Shown: positions 48,523-56,989 of the stretch, one piece after another
Layout: the number at the start of each line of letters is the position of its first letter
Position numbering within the stretch: the stretch's first letter is position 1
Assembly: GCA_004017535.1 (NCBI GenBank)
Contig: SAJS01000001.1
Location: 1-64,000 of the forward strand
DNA length: 64,000 nt
Source: Mesorhizobium sp.
GTDB lineage: Bacteria > Pseudomonadota > Alphaproteobacteria > Rhizobiales > Rhizobiaceae
Reading direction: 5' to 3'
Program-made: the position numbers and the translations under genes
The notes under the pieces: generated by a model
What the model was told of the DNA's origin: nothing
The model's database searches: none
What the model saw: the letters and a program-made list of their open reading frames with translations, nothing else

Positions 48523-49575
48523 TCAGGCAGCCGGCGCTGGCGCCGCCTTGGCCGTCTCCTTGCGCACGATCGGCGCCACCTTGGTGCCGTAAAGCTCGAT
48601 CGCCTTCATGATCTTGGGGTGCGGCATGGTGCCGATCGCCATCTGCAGAAGGAAGCGGTCGTTGTTGAAGATCCTGTGCTGGACGACGATCTTTTCAGCC
48701 ACCTGCTCGGGGTTGCCGACGAAGAGCGCCCCATTGGGACCCCGCCCCTGGTCGAAATGCGCCCGCGAGGTCGGGCCCCAGCCGCGCTCGCGCCCGATGC
48801 GGTTCATCACCTCGGCCTGCGGTCCGTAGAAGTCGTCGGCCGCCTGTTCGGTCGTTTCGGCAATGAAGCCGTGCACGTTGATGCTGGTCGCAAGCGTTGC
48901 AGTATCGGAGCCGGCGCGGCGCGCCGCCTCGCGATAGATATCGAACAGCGGCGCGAAACGCGCCGGCTCGCCGCCGATGATGGCCAAAGCCAGCGGCAGG
49001 CCGAGCACGCCGGCGCGGGCGGCGGATTGCGGCGTGCCGCCGATGGCGATCCAGATCGGGAGCTTTTCTTGGAACGGACGCGGGTAGACGCCCCGGCCAT
49101 TGATCGGCGCGCGCAGCTTGCCCTGCCACGTCACCGTCACCTGGTCGCGGATGGCGAGCAACAGGTCGAGCTTCTCGGCGAAAAGCTCGTCATAGTCTTC
49201 CAACTTGTAGCCGAACAGCGGGAAGGATTCGATGAAGGAGCCGCGCCCGGCCATGATCTCGGCGCGGCCGTTGGACAGAAGGTCGAGCGTGGCGAATTGC
49301 TGGAAGACGCGCACCGGATCGTCGGAGGAGAGCACCGTGACCGCGCTGGTAAGGCGGATCCGCTTGGTGCGCTCGGCCGCGGCGGCAAGCGCCACGACCG
49401 GCGCGGAGGCGGCATAGTCGGGGCGGTGATGCTCGCCGAGCCCGAACACGTCGAGGCCGACCTGGGCGGCCAGCTCGATTTCCTCGATGAGGTTGCGCAG
49501 CCGCTCATGCGGGCCGATGGCGCCGGGGCCCGGCTCCGGGCTGACATCAGCGAAAGTGTAGAGACCGAGTTCCAT
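48523..49575 (-). CDS. LLM-class flavin-dependent oxidoreductase
   Basis: A 350-residue luciferase-like monooxygenase, not closely similar to the one at 45297. It starts [20 protein letters not shown], then has [60 protein letters not shown] and [17 protein letters not shown]. It oxidises an unknown substrate using FMNH2 or F420-like chemistry. A repeat hairpin (49592-49636) lies 16 bases ahead of the start codon and may influence its leader. Confidence 0.88.
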   Translation of the reverse strand: MELGLYTFADVSPEPGPGAIGPHERLRNLIEEIELAAQVGLDVFGLGEHHRPDYAASAPVVALAAAAERTKRIRLTSAVTVLSSDDPVRVFQQFATLDLLSNGRAEIMAGRGSFIESFPLFGYKLEDYDELFAEKLDLLLAIRDQVTVTWQGKLRAPINGRGVYPRPFQEKLPIWIAIGGTPQSAARAGVLGLPLALAIIGGEPARFAPLFDIYREAARRAGSDTATLATSINVHGFIAETTEQAADDFYGPQAEVMNRIGRERGWGPTSRAHFDQGRGPNGALFVGNPEQVAEKIVVQHRIFNNDRFLLQMAIGTMPHPKIMKAIELYGTKVAPIVRKETAKAAPAPAA

Positions 49576-49591
49576 CTGGTTGTGTCCTAAA

Positions 49592-49693
49592 GCATGTCTC
49601 CCGAAAGTGGGAACCGGTTTCGGGATAAAGACATGCGTAAAATCGAAACCCTAAAGCGCATGGAGCGAATCTGAAAGATCGCGACGCGCTTTA
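49592..49693. repeat. Composite rhizobial repeat: hairpin plus second palindrome
   Basis: First hairpin: GCATGTC (49592-49598) with GACATGC (49630-49636), enclosing CCCGAAA (49600-49606) with TTTCGGG (49618-49624) around a GTGGGAACCGG loop. Second palindrome: TAAAGCGC (49652-49659) with GCGCTTTA (49686-49693). The first half belongs to the same family as 56026-56074. Confidence 0.75.
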
Positions 49694-49791
49694 AGGGCGT
49701 TCATATCGATGTTGCTTGTCGGCGCTAGAGGTAACGATCTGCCTTGCGGCCCGCCAGAGCCGCGATCGGTGAACAGTGCATCGCATGGTGC

Positions 49792-49826
49792 CGGGCCGTA
49801 TCCCTGCGGCAACAAGCCCGTTTTTT
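49792..49826 (+). terminator. Terminator-like hairpin upstream of the DUF6481 gene
   Basis: CGGGC (49792-49796) pairs with GCCCG (49816-49820) and is directly followed by TTTTTT. It ends 85 bases before the DUF6481 start codon with no gene before it on the plus strand. It may end a small RNA starting near 49690-49730, or act as an attenuator in the DUF6481 leader. Confidence 0.5.
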
Positions 49827-49910
49827 CATGGCTGGCATACCGTTTTGGCGCTTGAACTCGCCGCTTTCACGCGTATGTAAGCGTCGCGAATAGACTGCAG
49901 GGAAGTACAC

Positions 49911-50339
49911 TTGGCTATCTACAGGGAAAAAGACATTTTCGAGCGGCGCAATGCCGCGAACGAGGCAAAGAAGGCGCTGCTCGCGCGCTTCAAGGCAAAG
50001 CCGGCGGCGGATGATCCCGCTGTGCTGGCGCGCCAAGCCGAACGCAAGGCGATCCTCGAGGCCCGCGCCATCCGCGAAGCGGAGAAGGCAAGGCTGAAGC
50101 AGGAAAAGTTGGCGCGCGAAGCGGCCGAGAAGGCCGAACGCGAAGCCGCAGCCGAAGCGGCACGAATCGCCGCCGAAGAGGCCGCTGCGGCCGAGGCCAA
50201 AATCCGCGAAGCCGAGGAAGCAGAGCGCATCGCGCTCGAGCTTGCCGACGAGGCCGCGCGCAAGGCCAAGCGTGATGCACGCTACGCCGCCCGCAAGGCG
50301 CGCGTCGGCAGGACGCCTCCGGGCTTCTCCGCCCGCTAA
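49911..50339 (+). CDS. DUF6481 family protein, long charged helix
   Basis: A 142-residue protein made almost entirely of a single charged helix: Ala, Glu, Lys and Arg fill residues 40-130 (AEKAEREAAAEAARIAAEEA is a sample). It has no signal peptide or catalytic motif. The N-terminus IYREKDIFERRNAANEAKKA matches the DUF6481 family, a rhizobial family without known function. That alignment supports a TTG start at 49911, preceded by AGGGAAG. The coiled-coil character suggests scaffolding or nucleic-acid or membrane contact, but this is unproven. Confidence 0.75.
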   Translation: MAIYREKDIFERRNAANEAKKALLARFKAKPAADDPAVLARQAERKAILEARAIREAEKARLKQEKLAREAAEKAEREAAAEAARIAAEEAAAAEAKIREAEEAERIALELADEAARKAKRDARYAARKARVGRTPPGFSAR

Positions 50340-50399
50340 GTTTGGGTTCGTCGGAAAATAAGGTCAGGGTCGCCGAAAGCGGCCCTGAACGCGTTTGCG

Positions 50400-50714
50400 C
50401 TAAGCGACGAGCTTCAGCCCAACGATGCCGCAGACGATCAGGGCGATGCACGCGAGCCGGACAATTGTCGCTGGTTCGCCGAGCAGCCAGATGCCGAGCA
50501 GCGCCGTGCCGACGGTGCCGATGCCGGTCCACACCGCATAGGCCGTGCCGACAGGCAGTGTCTTCAGCGCCAGGCCGAGCAGGCCGAGGCTGACGATCAT
50601 CGAGGCGATGGTGAGGAGGGTCGGCAGCGGCCTGGAGAAGCCGTCGGTATATTTGAGGCCGATCGCCCAGCCGATCTCGAACAGGCCGGCGAAGAAAAGA
50701 AAAACCCAGGACAT
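50400..50714 (-). CDS. gdx: Guanidinium exporter Gdx (SugE-type SMR)
   Basis: A 104-residue small multidrug-resistance protein with four helices. It starts [20 protein letters not shown] with the essential membrane glutamate E13, followed by [20 protein letters not shown] and [20 protein letters not shown]. These residues match the Gdx/SugE branch, which exports guanidinium in exchange for protons as an antiparallel dimer, not the drug-exporting EmrE branch. A guanidine-II riboswitch directly precedes it, which independently supports the assignment. The ATG at 50714 gives the standard length. Confidence 0.95.
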   Translation of the reverse strand: MSWVFLFFAGLFEIGWAIGLKYTDGFSRPLPTLLTIASMIVSLGLLGLALKTLPVGTAYAVWTGIGTVGTALLGIWLLGEPATIVRLACIALIVCGIVGLKLVA

Positions 50715-50758
50715 CGAAAACGCTCCGTCATTCCAGCATCGCCTGAGATGCTTGGTGG

Positions 50759-50803
50759 CGGGTCGTCCCGGCCAGTTTTTCGGGGAAGCGAGGTCGTCCT
50801 CGC
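50759..50803 (-). promoter_or_regulatory. Guanidine-II (mini-ykkC) riboswitch
   Basis: In the minus-strand leader of gdx two short hairpins carry identical ACGA tetraloops: GCGAGG-ACGA-CCTCGC (50803-50788) and CGGG-ACGA-CCCG (50770-50759), 17 bases apart. Both keep the GGACGACC core of guanidine-II RNAs, in which the two loops kiss when guanidinium binds. The second hairpin lies 44 bases before the gdx ATG, consistent with control of translation. Confidence 0.92.
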
Positions 50804-50907
50804 TCCTTGAATATAGGATGGCCTGTTTTCCGATCAACAAAACACCAGCGGCATTGCCATGCCGCCGGTTCAAGCCTGCATCGAGTCCATCGACCGAATT
50901 CGGCCGC

Positions 50908-51033
50908 TTACTTTTCCTTGATGCGCATCGCCTTGACCGGCGGCGCCTTCGGAGCCGGGGCCGCTGCGGGCTTCTTGGCGTCCTTCTTCGGCTTGCGGGC
51001 TTCCTTGCCCGCCTTCATCGCGCCTTTTGCCAT
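50908..51033 (-). CDS. 41-residue lysine-rich small protein
   Basis: The minus strand from the ATG at 51033 reads [20 protein letters not shown], then a Pro/Ala-rich middle and KAMRIKEK before a TAA. It is strongly basic, with a GGAGGAG ribosome site eight bases upstream of the start, and it fits the local codon bias. Similar short Lys/Pro/Ala proteins occur in rhizobia, but I know no function; nucleic-acid binding would be the simple guess. It is a single gene between gdx and the CDF transporter. Confidence 0.65.
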   Translation of the reverse strand: MAKGAMKAGKEARKPKKDAKKPAAAPAPKAPPVKAMRIKEK

Positions 51034-51244
51034 GATTCGCTCCTCCGATTGTGGGCAATCCGAGTGAAACAAGAGAAATGACGGACTGCAAGAGGCAGTG
51101 CGGCTTTGCTAAGCCGGCCAGCCGGCTGTCAACCGATTTTGCGGTCGCGACGCCAGTTCGAAACCTCGCATGGACTGGCGCATTGTCTGTAGAGCTTTGC
51201 CGGGTGGGCCGCTAAGCTCGCGCGCAGGGCAAGCCGGGGATCGC

Positions 51245-52204
51245 ATGGCAGGACATAGCGGATCGAGACGGGTGATCTACGCCGCGCTTGCCGGCAATCT
51301 GGCGATCGCGGTCACCAAATTCGCGGCGGCAGCCTTCACCGGTTCCTCAGCCATGCTGTCGGAAGGCGTGCATTCGCTGGTCGACACCGGCAATGGCACG
51401 CTGCTCCTCTACGGCATGCATCGCGCCGCGCGGCCGCCGGACCAAACGCATCCGCTCGGCCACGGACGCGAGCTCTATTTCTGGAGCTTCATCGTCGCGC
51501 TTCTGGTGTTCGCGCTCGGTTCCGGCGTTTCCTTCTATGAGGGCGTCATCCACATCATGGCGCCGGAACCGGTCGTCAACGCCAGGGTCAACTATATCGT
51601 GCTCGGCCTTTCGTTCTTGTTCGAGGGTAGCTCGTGGCTGGTGGCGCTGAGGGAGTTCCGCCAGCAGAAGGGCCGACAGGGCTGGTTCGAAGCGGTGCAG
51701 TCGAGCAAGGATCCGAGCGTCTACACCGTGCTGTTCGAGGACAGCGCCGCGCTGCTTGGCCTCGTCGTCGCCTTCGCCGGCATACTGTCGGCGCAACTCC
51801 TGGAAAGGCCGGAGCTCGACGGCGTCGGCTCTCTCGGCATCGCCATCATCCTGGGCGCCACGGCGATCTTCCTGGCTCGCGAGAGCAAGGGCCTGCTAAT
51901 CGGCGAACCTGCATCGCCCGAGGTCCAAAAGAAGGTCCTGGCGATCGTCCAGCAGGATCCGGCCGTGCAGCGGGCGAACGGCATATTGAGCGTCCATGTC
52001 GGTCCGGAGGAGATCGTCGCGGGCTTGAGCATCGAATTCGAGGATCACCTCGCCGCGCCCGAGATCGAAGCCTGCGTCGAGCGCCTGGAGGCAAGGCTCA
52101 AGAAGGAAATGCCGCAAATCTCCAGGCTCTTCGTCAAGCCGCAGGCGACTGGCACATGGGAGCGGCGGCGCAAGGCCATGGCCGAGGCTTCGGAGGAGAG
52201 TTAG
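51245..52204 (+). CDS. Cation diffusion facilitator (CDF) metal transporter
   Basis: A 319-residue inner-membrane metal/proton antiporter with six helices and a cytoplasmic C-terminal domain. Helix 2 carries SSAMLSEGVHSLVDTGN (the H-X3-D half-site) and helix 5 carries LFEDSAALLGLVVAFAG, where E-D replaces the usual H-X3-D. HPLGHGRELYFWSFIVALLV follows the first site. The altered second site defines a subfamily whose metal (Zn, Mn or Fe) is uncertain. I use the ATG at 51245 (MAGHSGSRR); an in-frame start at 51170 adds an unlikely leader. Confidence 0.88.
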   Translation: MAGHSGSRRVIYAALAGNLAIAVTKFAAAAFTGSSAMLSEGVHSLVDTGNGTLLLYGMHRAARPPDQTHPLGHGRELYFWSFIVALLVFALGSGVSFYEGVIHIMAPEPVVNARVNYIVLGLSFLFEGSSWLVALREFRQQKGRQGWFEAVQSSKDPSVYTVLFEDSAALLGLVVAFAGILSAQLLERPELDGVGSLGIAIILGATAIFLARESKGLLIGEPASPEVQKKVLAIVQQDPAVQRANGILSVHVGPEEIVAGLSIEFEDHLAAPEIEACVERLEARLKKEMPQISRLFVKPQATGTWERRRKAMAEASEES

Positions 52205-52241
52205 GTTCAACACGACAATAAATTCTTCGAGGAGCAAGCCA

Positions 52242-52646
52242 ATGAAGATCGACGGCGGGTGCCATTGCGGCGCGATCACCTATGAGGCGGAGGTCGACCC
52301 GGAAAAGACCTCGATCTGCCACTGCACCGACTGCCAGCAACTGACCGGCACGGCCTTTCGAGTCACCGTTCCGGCGCCGGAAAGCGACTACAGGATCACC
52401 AGGGGCGCGCCGAAAATCTACATCAAGGTCGTGGCAAGCGGCGCCAGGCGCGCCCAGGCTTTTTGCGCCGACTGCGGCTCGCATCTTTATGCAACCTCTG
52501 TCGGCGATGGTCCGAAGGTCTACGGCGTCAGGGTCGGCACCGCCCGGCAGCGTCAGGACCTGGCTCCCAGACAACAGAAATGGCACCGGTCGGCGTTGCA
52601 CTGGCTGCCGGAATTCGAAGGCATGACGACTCTCGAAGAGCAGTAG
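52242..52646 (+). CDS. GFA (glutathione-dependent formaldehyde-activating-like) protein
   Basis: A 134-residue zinc protein of the GFA/CENP-V family: GGCHCGAITYEAEV and ICHCTDCQQLTGTAFRVTV supply five cysteines, and FCADCGSHLYA a further pair. Founding members were thought to join formaldehyde to glutathione, but most GFA proteins have unknown roles. It follows the CDF gene by 37 bp on the same strand, with AGGAG before the ATG, so co-expression is possible. It converges with rmuC, with one base between stops. Confidence 0.9.
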   Translation: MKIDGGCHCGAITYEAEVDPEKTSICHCTDCQQLTGTAFRVTVPAPESDYRITRGAPKIYIKVVASGARRAQAFCADCGSHLYATSVGDGPKVYGVRVGTARQRQDLAPRQQKWHRSALHWLPEFEGMTTLEEQ

Positions 52647-52647
52647 G

Positions 52648-53895
52648 CTATTCGCCGTCCTCGACGACCCTGAGCCTCAACTGGCCCGTCTTGGAGTCCG
52701 CCACACGCGTGCCGCCTTCGGCCTTCGCCGGGCGTGGTGCTTCAGTCTCACCCTCGGCGAACTCCAGCGCCTCGATCTTCTGGCCGCGCTTGGTGACCTT
52801 CGACGTCGAGACCAGAATGTCGTCGATGTCCTTGGCCGCTTGGCCGAAATGCGTCTGCAGCCGGCGCACCCGCTCGTCGACCCGTGCCACATCCTCCATC
52901 AGCCGGATGACCTCACCCTGGATCAGATGCGCCTGCTCGCGCATCCGGGCGTCCTTGAGGATCGCCTGGATCACCTGGATCGACAGCATGAGCAGGGAGG
53001 GCGAGACGATGACGACGCGGGCGCGGTGCGCCTTCTGCACCACCGCCTCGAAATTCTCGTGGATCTCGGCGAACACCGATTCCGACGGCACGAACATGAA
53101 GGCGGTGTCCTGCGTCTCGCCCTGGATCAGGTATTTTTCCGCGATATCGCGGATATGCACCTCGATGTCGCGCCGAAAGGCCTGCGCCGCCACCTTCTGC
53201 ATGTCGGCGCCCTCGGCGGCGCGGATAGCGTTCCACGCTTCCAGCGGGAACTTGGCGTCGATGGCCAGCATCGGCGCGCCGTTGGGCATTCGCACCAGGC
53301 AGTCGGGCCGGCTGCCATTGCTGAGGCTGGCCTGGAACTCATAGGCGCAGTGCGGCAGCCCGTCGGCGACGATCGCTTCCATCCGCGACTGGCCGAAAGC
53401 GCCGCGCGTCTGCTTGTTGGAGAGGATCGCCTGCAACTGCACGACCTGGCCGGCGAGCGACTGGATATTGCCCTGCGCGGTGTCGATCACCGCCAGCCGC
53501 TCCTGCAGCTTGGCTAGGCTTTCATGCGTCGACTTGGTCTGCTCGGCCATGGTCTGGCCGATGCGGCCGGTCATGGCGTCGAGCCGCTGCCCGAGCGATT
53601 GCGTAAGCTCCGCCTGCCTGGCGCCGAACACGTCGGCGATCGCGCCCATGCGCCCTTGCATCTCGGCCTGCGCCTGCATGATGTCGGCCATTCGCGCCTC
53701 GGTGTCACGGGCATGGTCGGCCGCTTCCGCCGCGGCGACCGCGCGCGCCTTGGCGGCGCGCCACAGGGCGATGACGAGCGCGGCGAACAGCACGACGAAC
53801 AGGACAGCGGCGATACCAAGCGCCTGGCCGAGCGTGATCGTGGTGGCGCCGAGCCGCGCGACCGGTTGCGAAAGGATGGAGGTCATGTCGTTCAT
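52648..53895 (-). CDS. rmuC: DNA recombination protein RmuC
   Basis: A 415-residue protein with an N-terminal membrane helix (ITLGQALGIAAVLFVVLFAA), a coiled coil (residues about 45-150) and a C-terminal nuclease-like RmuC domain. The domain includes RMEAIVADGLPHCAYEFQAS, GSRPDCLVRMPNGAPMLAID with AKFPLEAW, TAFMFVPSESVFAEIHENFE and RVVIVSPSLLMLSIQVIQAI. RmuC limits inversions at short inverted repeats in E. coli. The D-X-K-type core (AIDAKFPLE) is intact. The ATG at 53895 (MNDMTSIL) is preferred over 53928. Confidence 0.92.
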   Translation of the reverse strand: MNDMTSILSQPVARLGATTITLGQALGIAAVLFVVLFAALVIALWRAAKARAVAAAEAADHARDTEARMADIMQAQAEMQGRMGAIADVFGARQAELTQSLGQRLDAMTGRIGQTMAEQTKSTHESLAKLQERLAVIDTAQGNIQSLAGQVVQLQAILSNKQTRGAFGQSRMEAIVADGLPHCAYEFQASLSNGSRPDCLVRMPNGAPMLAIDAKFPLEAWNAIRAAEGADMQKVAAQAFRRDIEVHIRDIAEKYLIQGETQDTAFMFVPSESVFAEIHENFEAVVQKAHRARVVIVSPSLLMLSIQVIQAILKDARMREQAHLIQGEVIRLMEDVARVDERVRRLQTHFGQAAKDIDDILVSTSKVTKRGQKIEALEFAEGETEAPRPAKAEGGTRVADSKTGQLRLRVVEDGE

Positions 53896-53998
53896 GGGCG
53901 CAGCATAACCGATTCGCATCGCCGGCACAGATCAAAACGTGAACAGGGAAAAGCTGCCCCCGTTGACGCTTCTCCAGCGAAGTCTTAGGTGAGACGCC

Positions 53999-54529
53999 AT
54001 GTCGATCAAGCCGCTCATCATTCTTCCCGATCCCGTCCTGCGCCAGGTTTCCAAGCCGGTGGAGCGCGTCGACGCCGATCTGCGCAAGCTCGCCGACGAC
54101 ATGCTGGAAACCATGTATGACGCGCCGGGCATCGGCCTTGCGGCGATCCAGATCGGCGAGCCGCGGCGGCTGCTGGTGATCGACCTCGCCAAGGAAGGTG
54201 AGGAGCCTCAGCCGCATGTCTTCATCAATCCCGAAGTGCTCGAGAGTTCCGACCAGCGTTCCGTCTATGAGGAAGGCTGCCTGTCGATCCCCGACTATTA
54301 TGCCGAGGTCGAACGTCCGGCTTCGGTGCGGGTGAAATATCTCGACCGCGACGGCAAATTGCAGGAGATACAGGCTGAAGGTCTGATGGCCACCTGCCTG
54401 CAGCACGAGATCGATCATCTCAACGGCGTGCTGTTCATCGACCACATCTCGAAGCTGAAGCGCGACATGGTGGTCCGGAAATTCAAGAAGCTCGCCAAGG
54501 ACAAGGCGCCGGGCAAGATGGTGGGCTGA
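53999..54529 (+). CDS. def: Peptide deformylase
   Basis: A 176-residue metalloenzyme removing the formyl group from new proteins. The three motifs are complete: [10 protein letters not shown] (46-53 region), EEGCLSIP with metal ligand C94, and QHEIDHLNG with ligands H136 and H140 and catalytic E137. It starts the def-fmt-GNAT-truA set on the plus strand, with fmt 58 bp downstream. Def and Fmt act on the two ends of the same formylmethionine cycle. Confidence 0.97.
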   Translation: MSIKPLIILPDPVLRQVSKPVERVDADLRKLADDMLETMYDAPGIGLAAIQIGEPRRLLVIDLAKEGEEPQPHVFINPEVLESSDQRSVYEEGCLSIPDYYAEVERPASVRVKYLDRDGKLQEIQAEGLMATCLQHEIDHLNGVLFIDHISKLKRDMVVRKFKKLAKDKAPGKMVG

Positions 54530-54587
54530 GGGCCGTTCCGGCCGCGCGAGCACCTGAGCCTACCGCAAGACAGGATCGCAGGACCTC

Positions 54588-55523
54588 ATGCCGCTTCGCG
54601 TCATCTTCATGGGCACGCCGGATTTTTCCGTGCCGACCTTGCGCGCCATCGCCGAGGCCGGTCACGAGATCGCCGCCGTCTACACGCAGCCGCCGCGTGC
54701 CGCCGGTCGGCGCGGGCTGGAACTGACGCCGTCGCCGGTGCAGCGCGAGGCCGAGCGGCTGGGCCTGGAGGTGCGGACGCCCACATCGCTGAAGGGCGAA
54801 GCCGAGCAGGTGGCTTTCGCCGCCCTTCGTGCCGATGTCGCCGTCGTCGTCGCCTATGGATTGCTGCTGCCAAAAGCCATTTTGGACGCGCCGAGACTCG
54901 GCTGTCTCAACGGCCATGCCTCGCTTTTGCCACGCTGGCGTGGTGCTGCTCCCATCCAGCGCGCCATCATGGCTGGCGATAGCGAAACCGGCATGATGGT
55001 CATGAAGATGGAAGAGGGTCTGGACACCGGGCCGGTGGCTTTGGTTGAAAAAGTCGCCATCGCACCCGATATGACGGCCGGCGAATTGCATGACCGCCTG
55101 ATGGTTCAGGGCGCTTCGCTGATGGTCGAGGCGCTCGCGCAGTTGGGGATAAATTGTCTGACATTTACCCCGCAGGCGGCGGAAGGGGTGACCTACGCCC
55201 GAAAGATCGATAAATCGGAGACACGCGTAGACTGGACGCGGCCTTCTGGCGAAGTCCACAATCACATTCGCGGCCTCTCGCCCTTCCCGGGCGCGTGGTG
55301 CGAGGTCGAAATTGGCGGCCGCATGGAGCGGCTGAAACTGCTTCGCTCGGCGCTCTCGGATGGCGTCGGCGAGTCGGGAGGAATTCTCGATGACCGGCTG
55401 ACGGTCGCCTGCGGATCGGGCGCGGTCAGGCTGGTCGAAGTTCAACGGGCGGGCGGAAGGCCTGCCGCCGCGCAGGAGTTCTTGCGCGGAGCCAAGATCG
55501 CAAAAGGAACGAAACTGACATGA
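54588..55523 (+). CDS. fmt: Methionyl-tRNA formyltransferase
   Basis: A 311-residue enzyme formylating initiator Met-tRNA with 10-formyl-tetrahydrofolate. It opens [20 protein letters not shown]. The folate and catalytic region is [20 protein letters not shown] (Asn and His of the N-X-H motif), then [14 protein letters not shown], with Asp in [12 protein letters not shown]-like [11 protein letters not shown] begins the C-terminal tRNA-binding domain. It overlaps the next GNAT gene by four bases (ATGA at 55520-55523). Confidence 0.97.
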   Translation: MPLRVIFMGTPDFSVPTLRAIAEAGHEIAAVYTQPPRAAGRRGLELTPSPVQREAERLGLEVRTPTSLKGEAEQVAFAALRADVAVVVAYGLLLPKAILDAPRLGCLNGHASLLPRWRGAAPIQRAIMAGDSETGMMVMKMEEGLDTGPVALVEKVAIAPDMTAGELHDRLMVQGASLMVEALAQLGINCLTFTPQAAEGVTYARKIDKSETRVDWTRPSGEVHNHIRGLSPFPGAWCEVEIGGRMERLKLLRSALSDGVGESGGILDDRLTVACGSGAVRLVEVQRAGGRPAAAQEFLRGAKIAKGTKLT

Positions 55524-56026
55524 GCATGATGTCGATACGCGCGGCGACGCCGCGGGATCGCGAGGCGATCCGCCTCGTCGAAGAACATGCCTTTGGCCAG
55601 CAGGCGGAAGCCGGGCTGGTCGATGCCCTGGTCACCGGCGGCGACGCCGTTGTCGAGCTGGTGGCCGAGGAAGACGGCCAGGTCGTCGGCCACATCCTGT
55701 TTTCCAGGCTTTACGTGCAGAATGGCGGCAAGCGCTTTGCGGCCGTCGCGCTGGCGCCGCTGGCGGTCGAACCCTCCTTCCACGGCACCGGCATCGGCGG
55801 CGCGCTGATCCGAGAGGCGCATATCCGCCTCAAGGAAGCCGGCGAGACGCTTGCCGTGGTTCTGGGCGATCCGACCTATTACGGCCGCTTCGGCTACACC
55901 CATGGCCGCGCCGCAAAATTCGACAGCGAGTATCAGGGTGAGGCGCTGCAGGCGCTGGCCTGGGGCGACGGGCCCGATACCGGCAGGCTGGTATACGCTT
56001 CGGCTTTCACCGCTTTGGCCGCTTAG
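55520..56026 (+). CDS. GNAT-family N-acetyltransferase (YhbS-like)
   Basis: A 168-residue acetyltransferase. [20 protein letters not shown] is the acetyl-CoA loop, [20 protein letters not shown] is the C-terminal signature of YhbS-like proteins, and [17 protein letters not shown] is the central strand. Its ATG lies within the last codons of fmt (ATGA), so it is translated with fmt. Substrate unknown. The TAG stop is part of a repeat hairpin that starts at 56026. Confidence 0.88.
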   Translation: MSMMSIRAATPRDREAIRLVEEHAFGQQAEAGLVDALVTGGDAVVELVAEEDGQVVGHILFSRLYVQNGGKRFAAVALAPLAVEPSFHGTGIGGALIREAHIRLKEAGETLAVVLGDPTYYGRFGYTHGRAAKFDSEYQGEALQALAWGDGPDTGRLVYASAFTALAA

Positions 56027-56074
56027 AGCATGATCCCGAAAAGTGGGAACCGGTTTTCGGGTAAGATCATGCTC
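56026..56074. repeat. Rhizobial hairpin repeat (second copy of the CCCGAAA family)
   Basis: GAGCATGATC (56026-56035) pairs with GATCATGCTC (56065-56074), enclosing CCGAAAA and TTTTCGG around a GTGGGAACCGG loop. The loop is identical to the one at 49607-49617, while the basal stem differs but still pairs. The first G is the last base of the GNAT stop codon. Confidence 0.8.
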
Positions 56075-56121
56075 CACCGAGAAAACAAGGTCTCGTCTCA
56101 GACATCGGTAATTGTCTGAAC

Positions 56122-56883
56122 ATGCCGCGTTTTCGGCTCGATATCGAATATGACGGCAGCCAGTTCGCGGGCTGGCAGCATCAGGCCGACCAGCCCTCGG
56201 TGCAGCAGGCGATCGAGCAGGCGATCGAGAAGTTCTGCGGCGAAGAGGTAAGAATACGGGCCGCCGGCCGCACCGATGCCGGCGTGCACGCCACCGCCCA
56301 GGTGGCGCATGTCGATCTTGCCAAAGCGTGGTCGGGCGACAAGGTGCGCGATGCGGTGAATGCCCATCTGCAGGCCGCCGGCGCGCGCGTCGCCATCCTC
56401 AAGGCGGCGGTCGTCGCCGACGATTTCGACGCGCGCTTTTCCGCCACCGGCCGCCACTATCTCTACCGCATCCTCAACCGCCGGGCGCCGGCGGCGCTGG
56501 AAAAGGGCAAGGTCTGGTGGGTCCCGAAGCGGCTCGACGCCGACGCCATGCATGAGGCGGCGAAAGTGCTGCTTGGAAAGCACGACTTCACCACCTTCCG
56601 CTCCACCCAGTGCCAGGCCGAAAGCCCGGTCCGCACGCTTGACCGCCTTGATGTCGGCCGCAATGGCGATTTCATCGAGGTGCGAACCTCGGCGCGCTCC
56701 TTCCTGCACAACCAGGTTCGCTCGATGGTGGGCTCTTTGCGGCGCGTCGGCGACGGTTCCTGGCGCGCGGCCGATCTCAAGGCGGCGCTCGAAGCGCGCG
56801 ATCGCGCCGCTTGCGGCCAGGTGGCTCCGTCGGACGGGCTTTTTCTTGTCGGCGTCGATTATCCGGAGGAGAGCCGCACATGA
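56122..56883 (+). CDS. truA: tRNA pseudouridine synthase A
   Basis: A 253-residue enzyme making pseudouridine at tRNA positions 38-40. It starts [20 protein letters not shown]. The catalytic aspartate is in [40 protein letters not shown] and [20 protein letters not shown] are the other family blocks. It follows the fmt-GNAT genes after a repeat hairpin. In the rhizobia I recall, dapE is nearby; here two extra genes intervene. Confidence 0.97.
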   Translation: MPRFRLDIEYDGSQFAGWQHQADQPSVQQAIEQAIEKFCGEEVRIRAAGRTDAGVHATAQVAHVDLAKAWSGDKVRDAVNAHLQAAGARVAILKAAVVADDFDARFSATGRHYLYRILNRRAPAALEKGKVWWVPKRLDADAMHEAAKVLLGKHDFTTFRSTQCQAESPVRTLDRLDVGRNGDFIEVRTSARSFLHNQVRSMVGSLRRVGDGSWRAADLKAALEARDRAACGQVAPSDGLFLVGVDYPEESRT

Positions 56884-56989
56884 TCCCGAGCCGTCGGTCC
56901 GGAACAGCTTGGCCCTGAGCAGGGCACTCGACGGAAGGCACCAGTCGGCCGAACCAAGCGGGACGCTGGCCATCAGAGGCCCAAGAATG

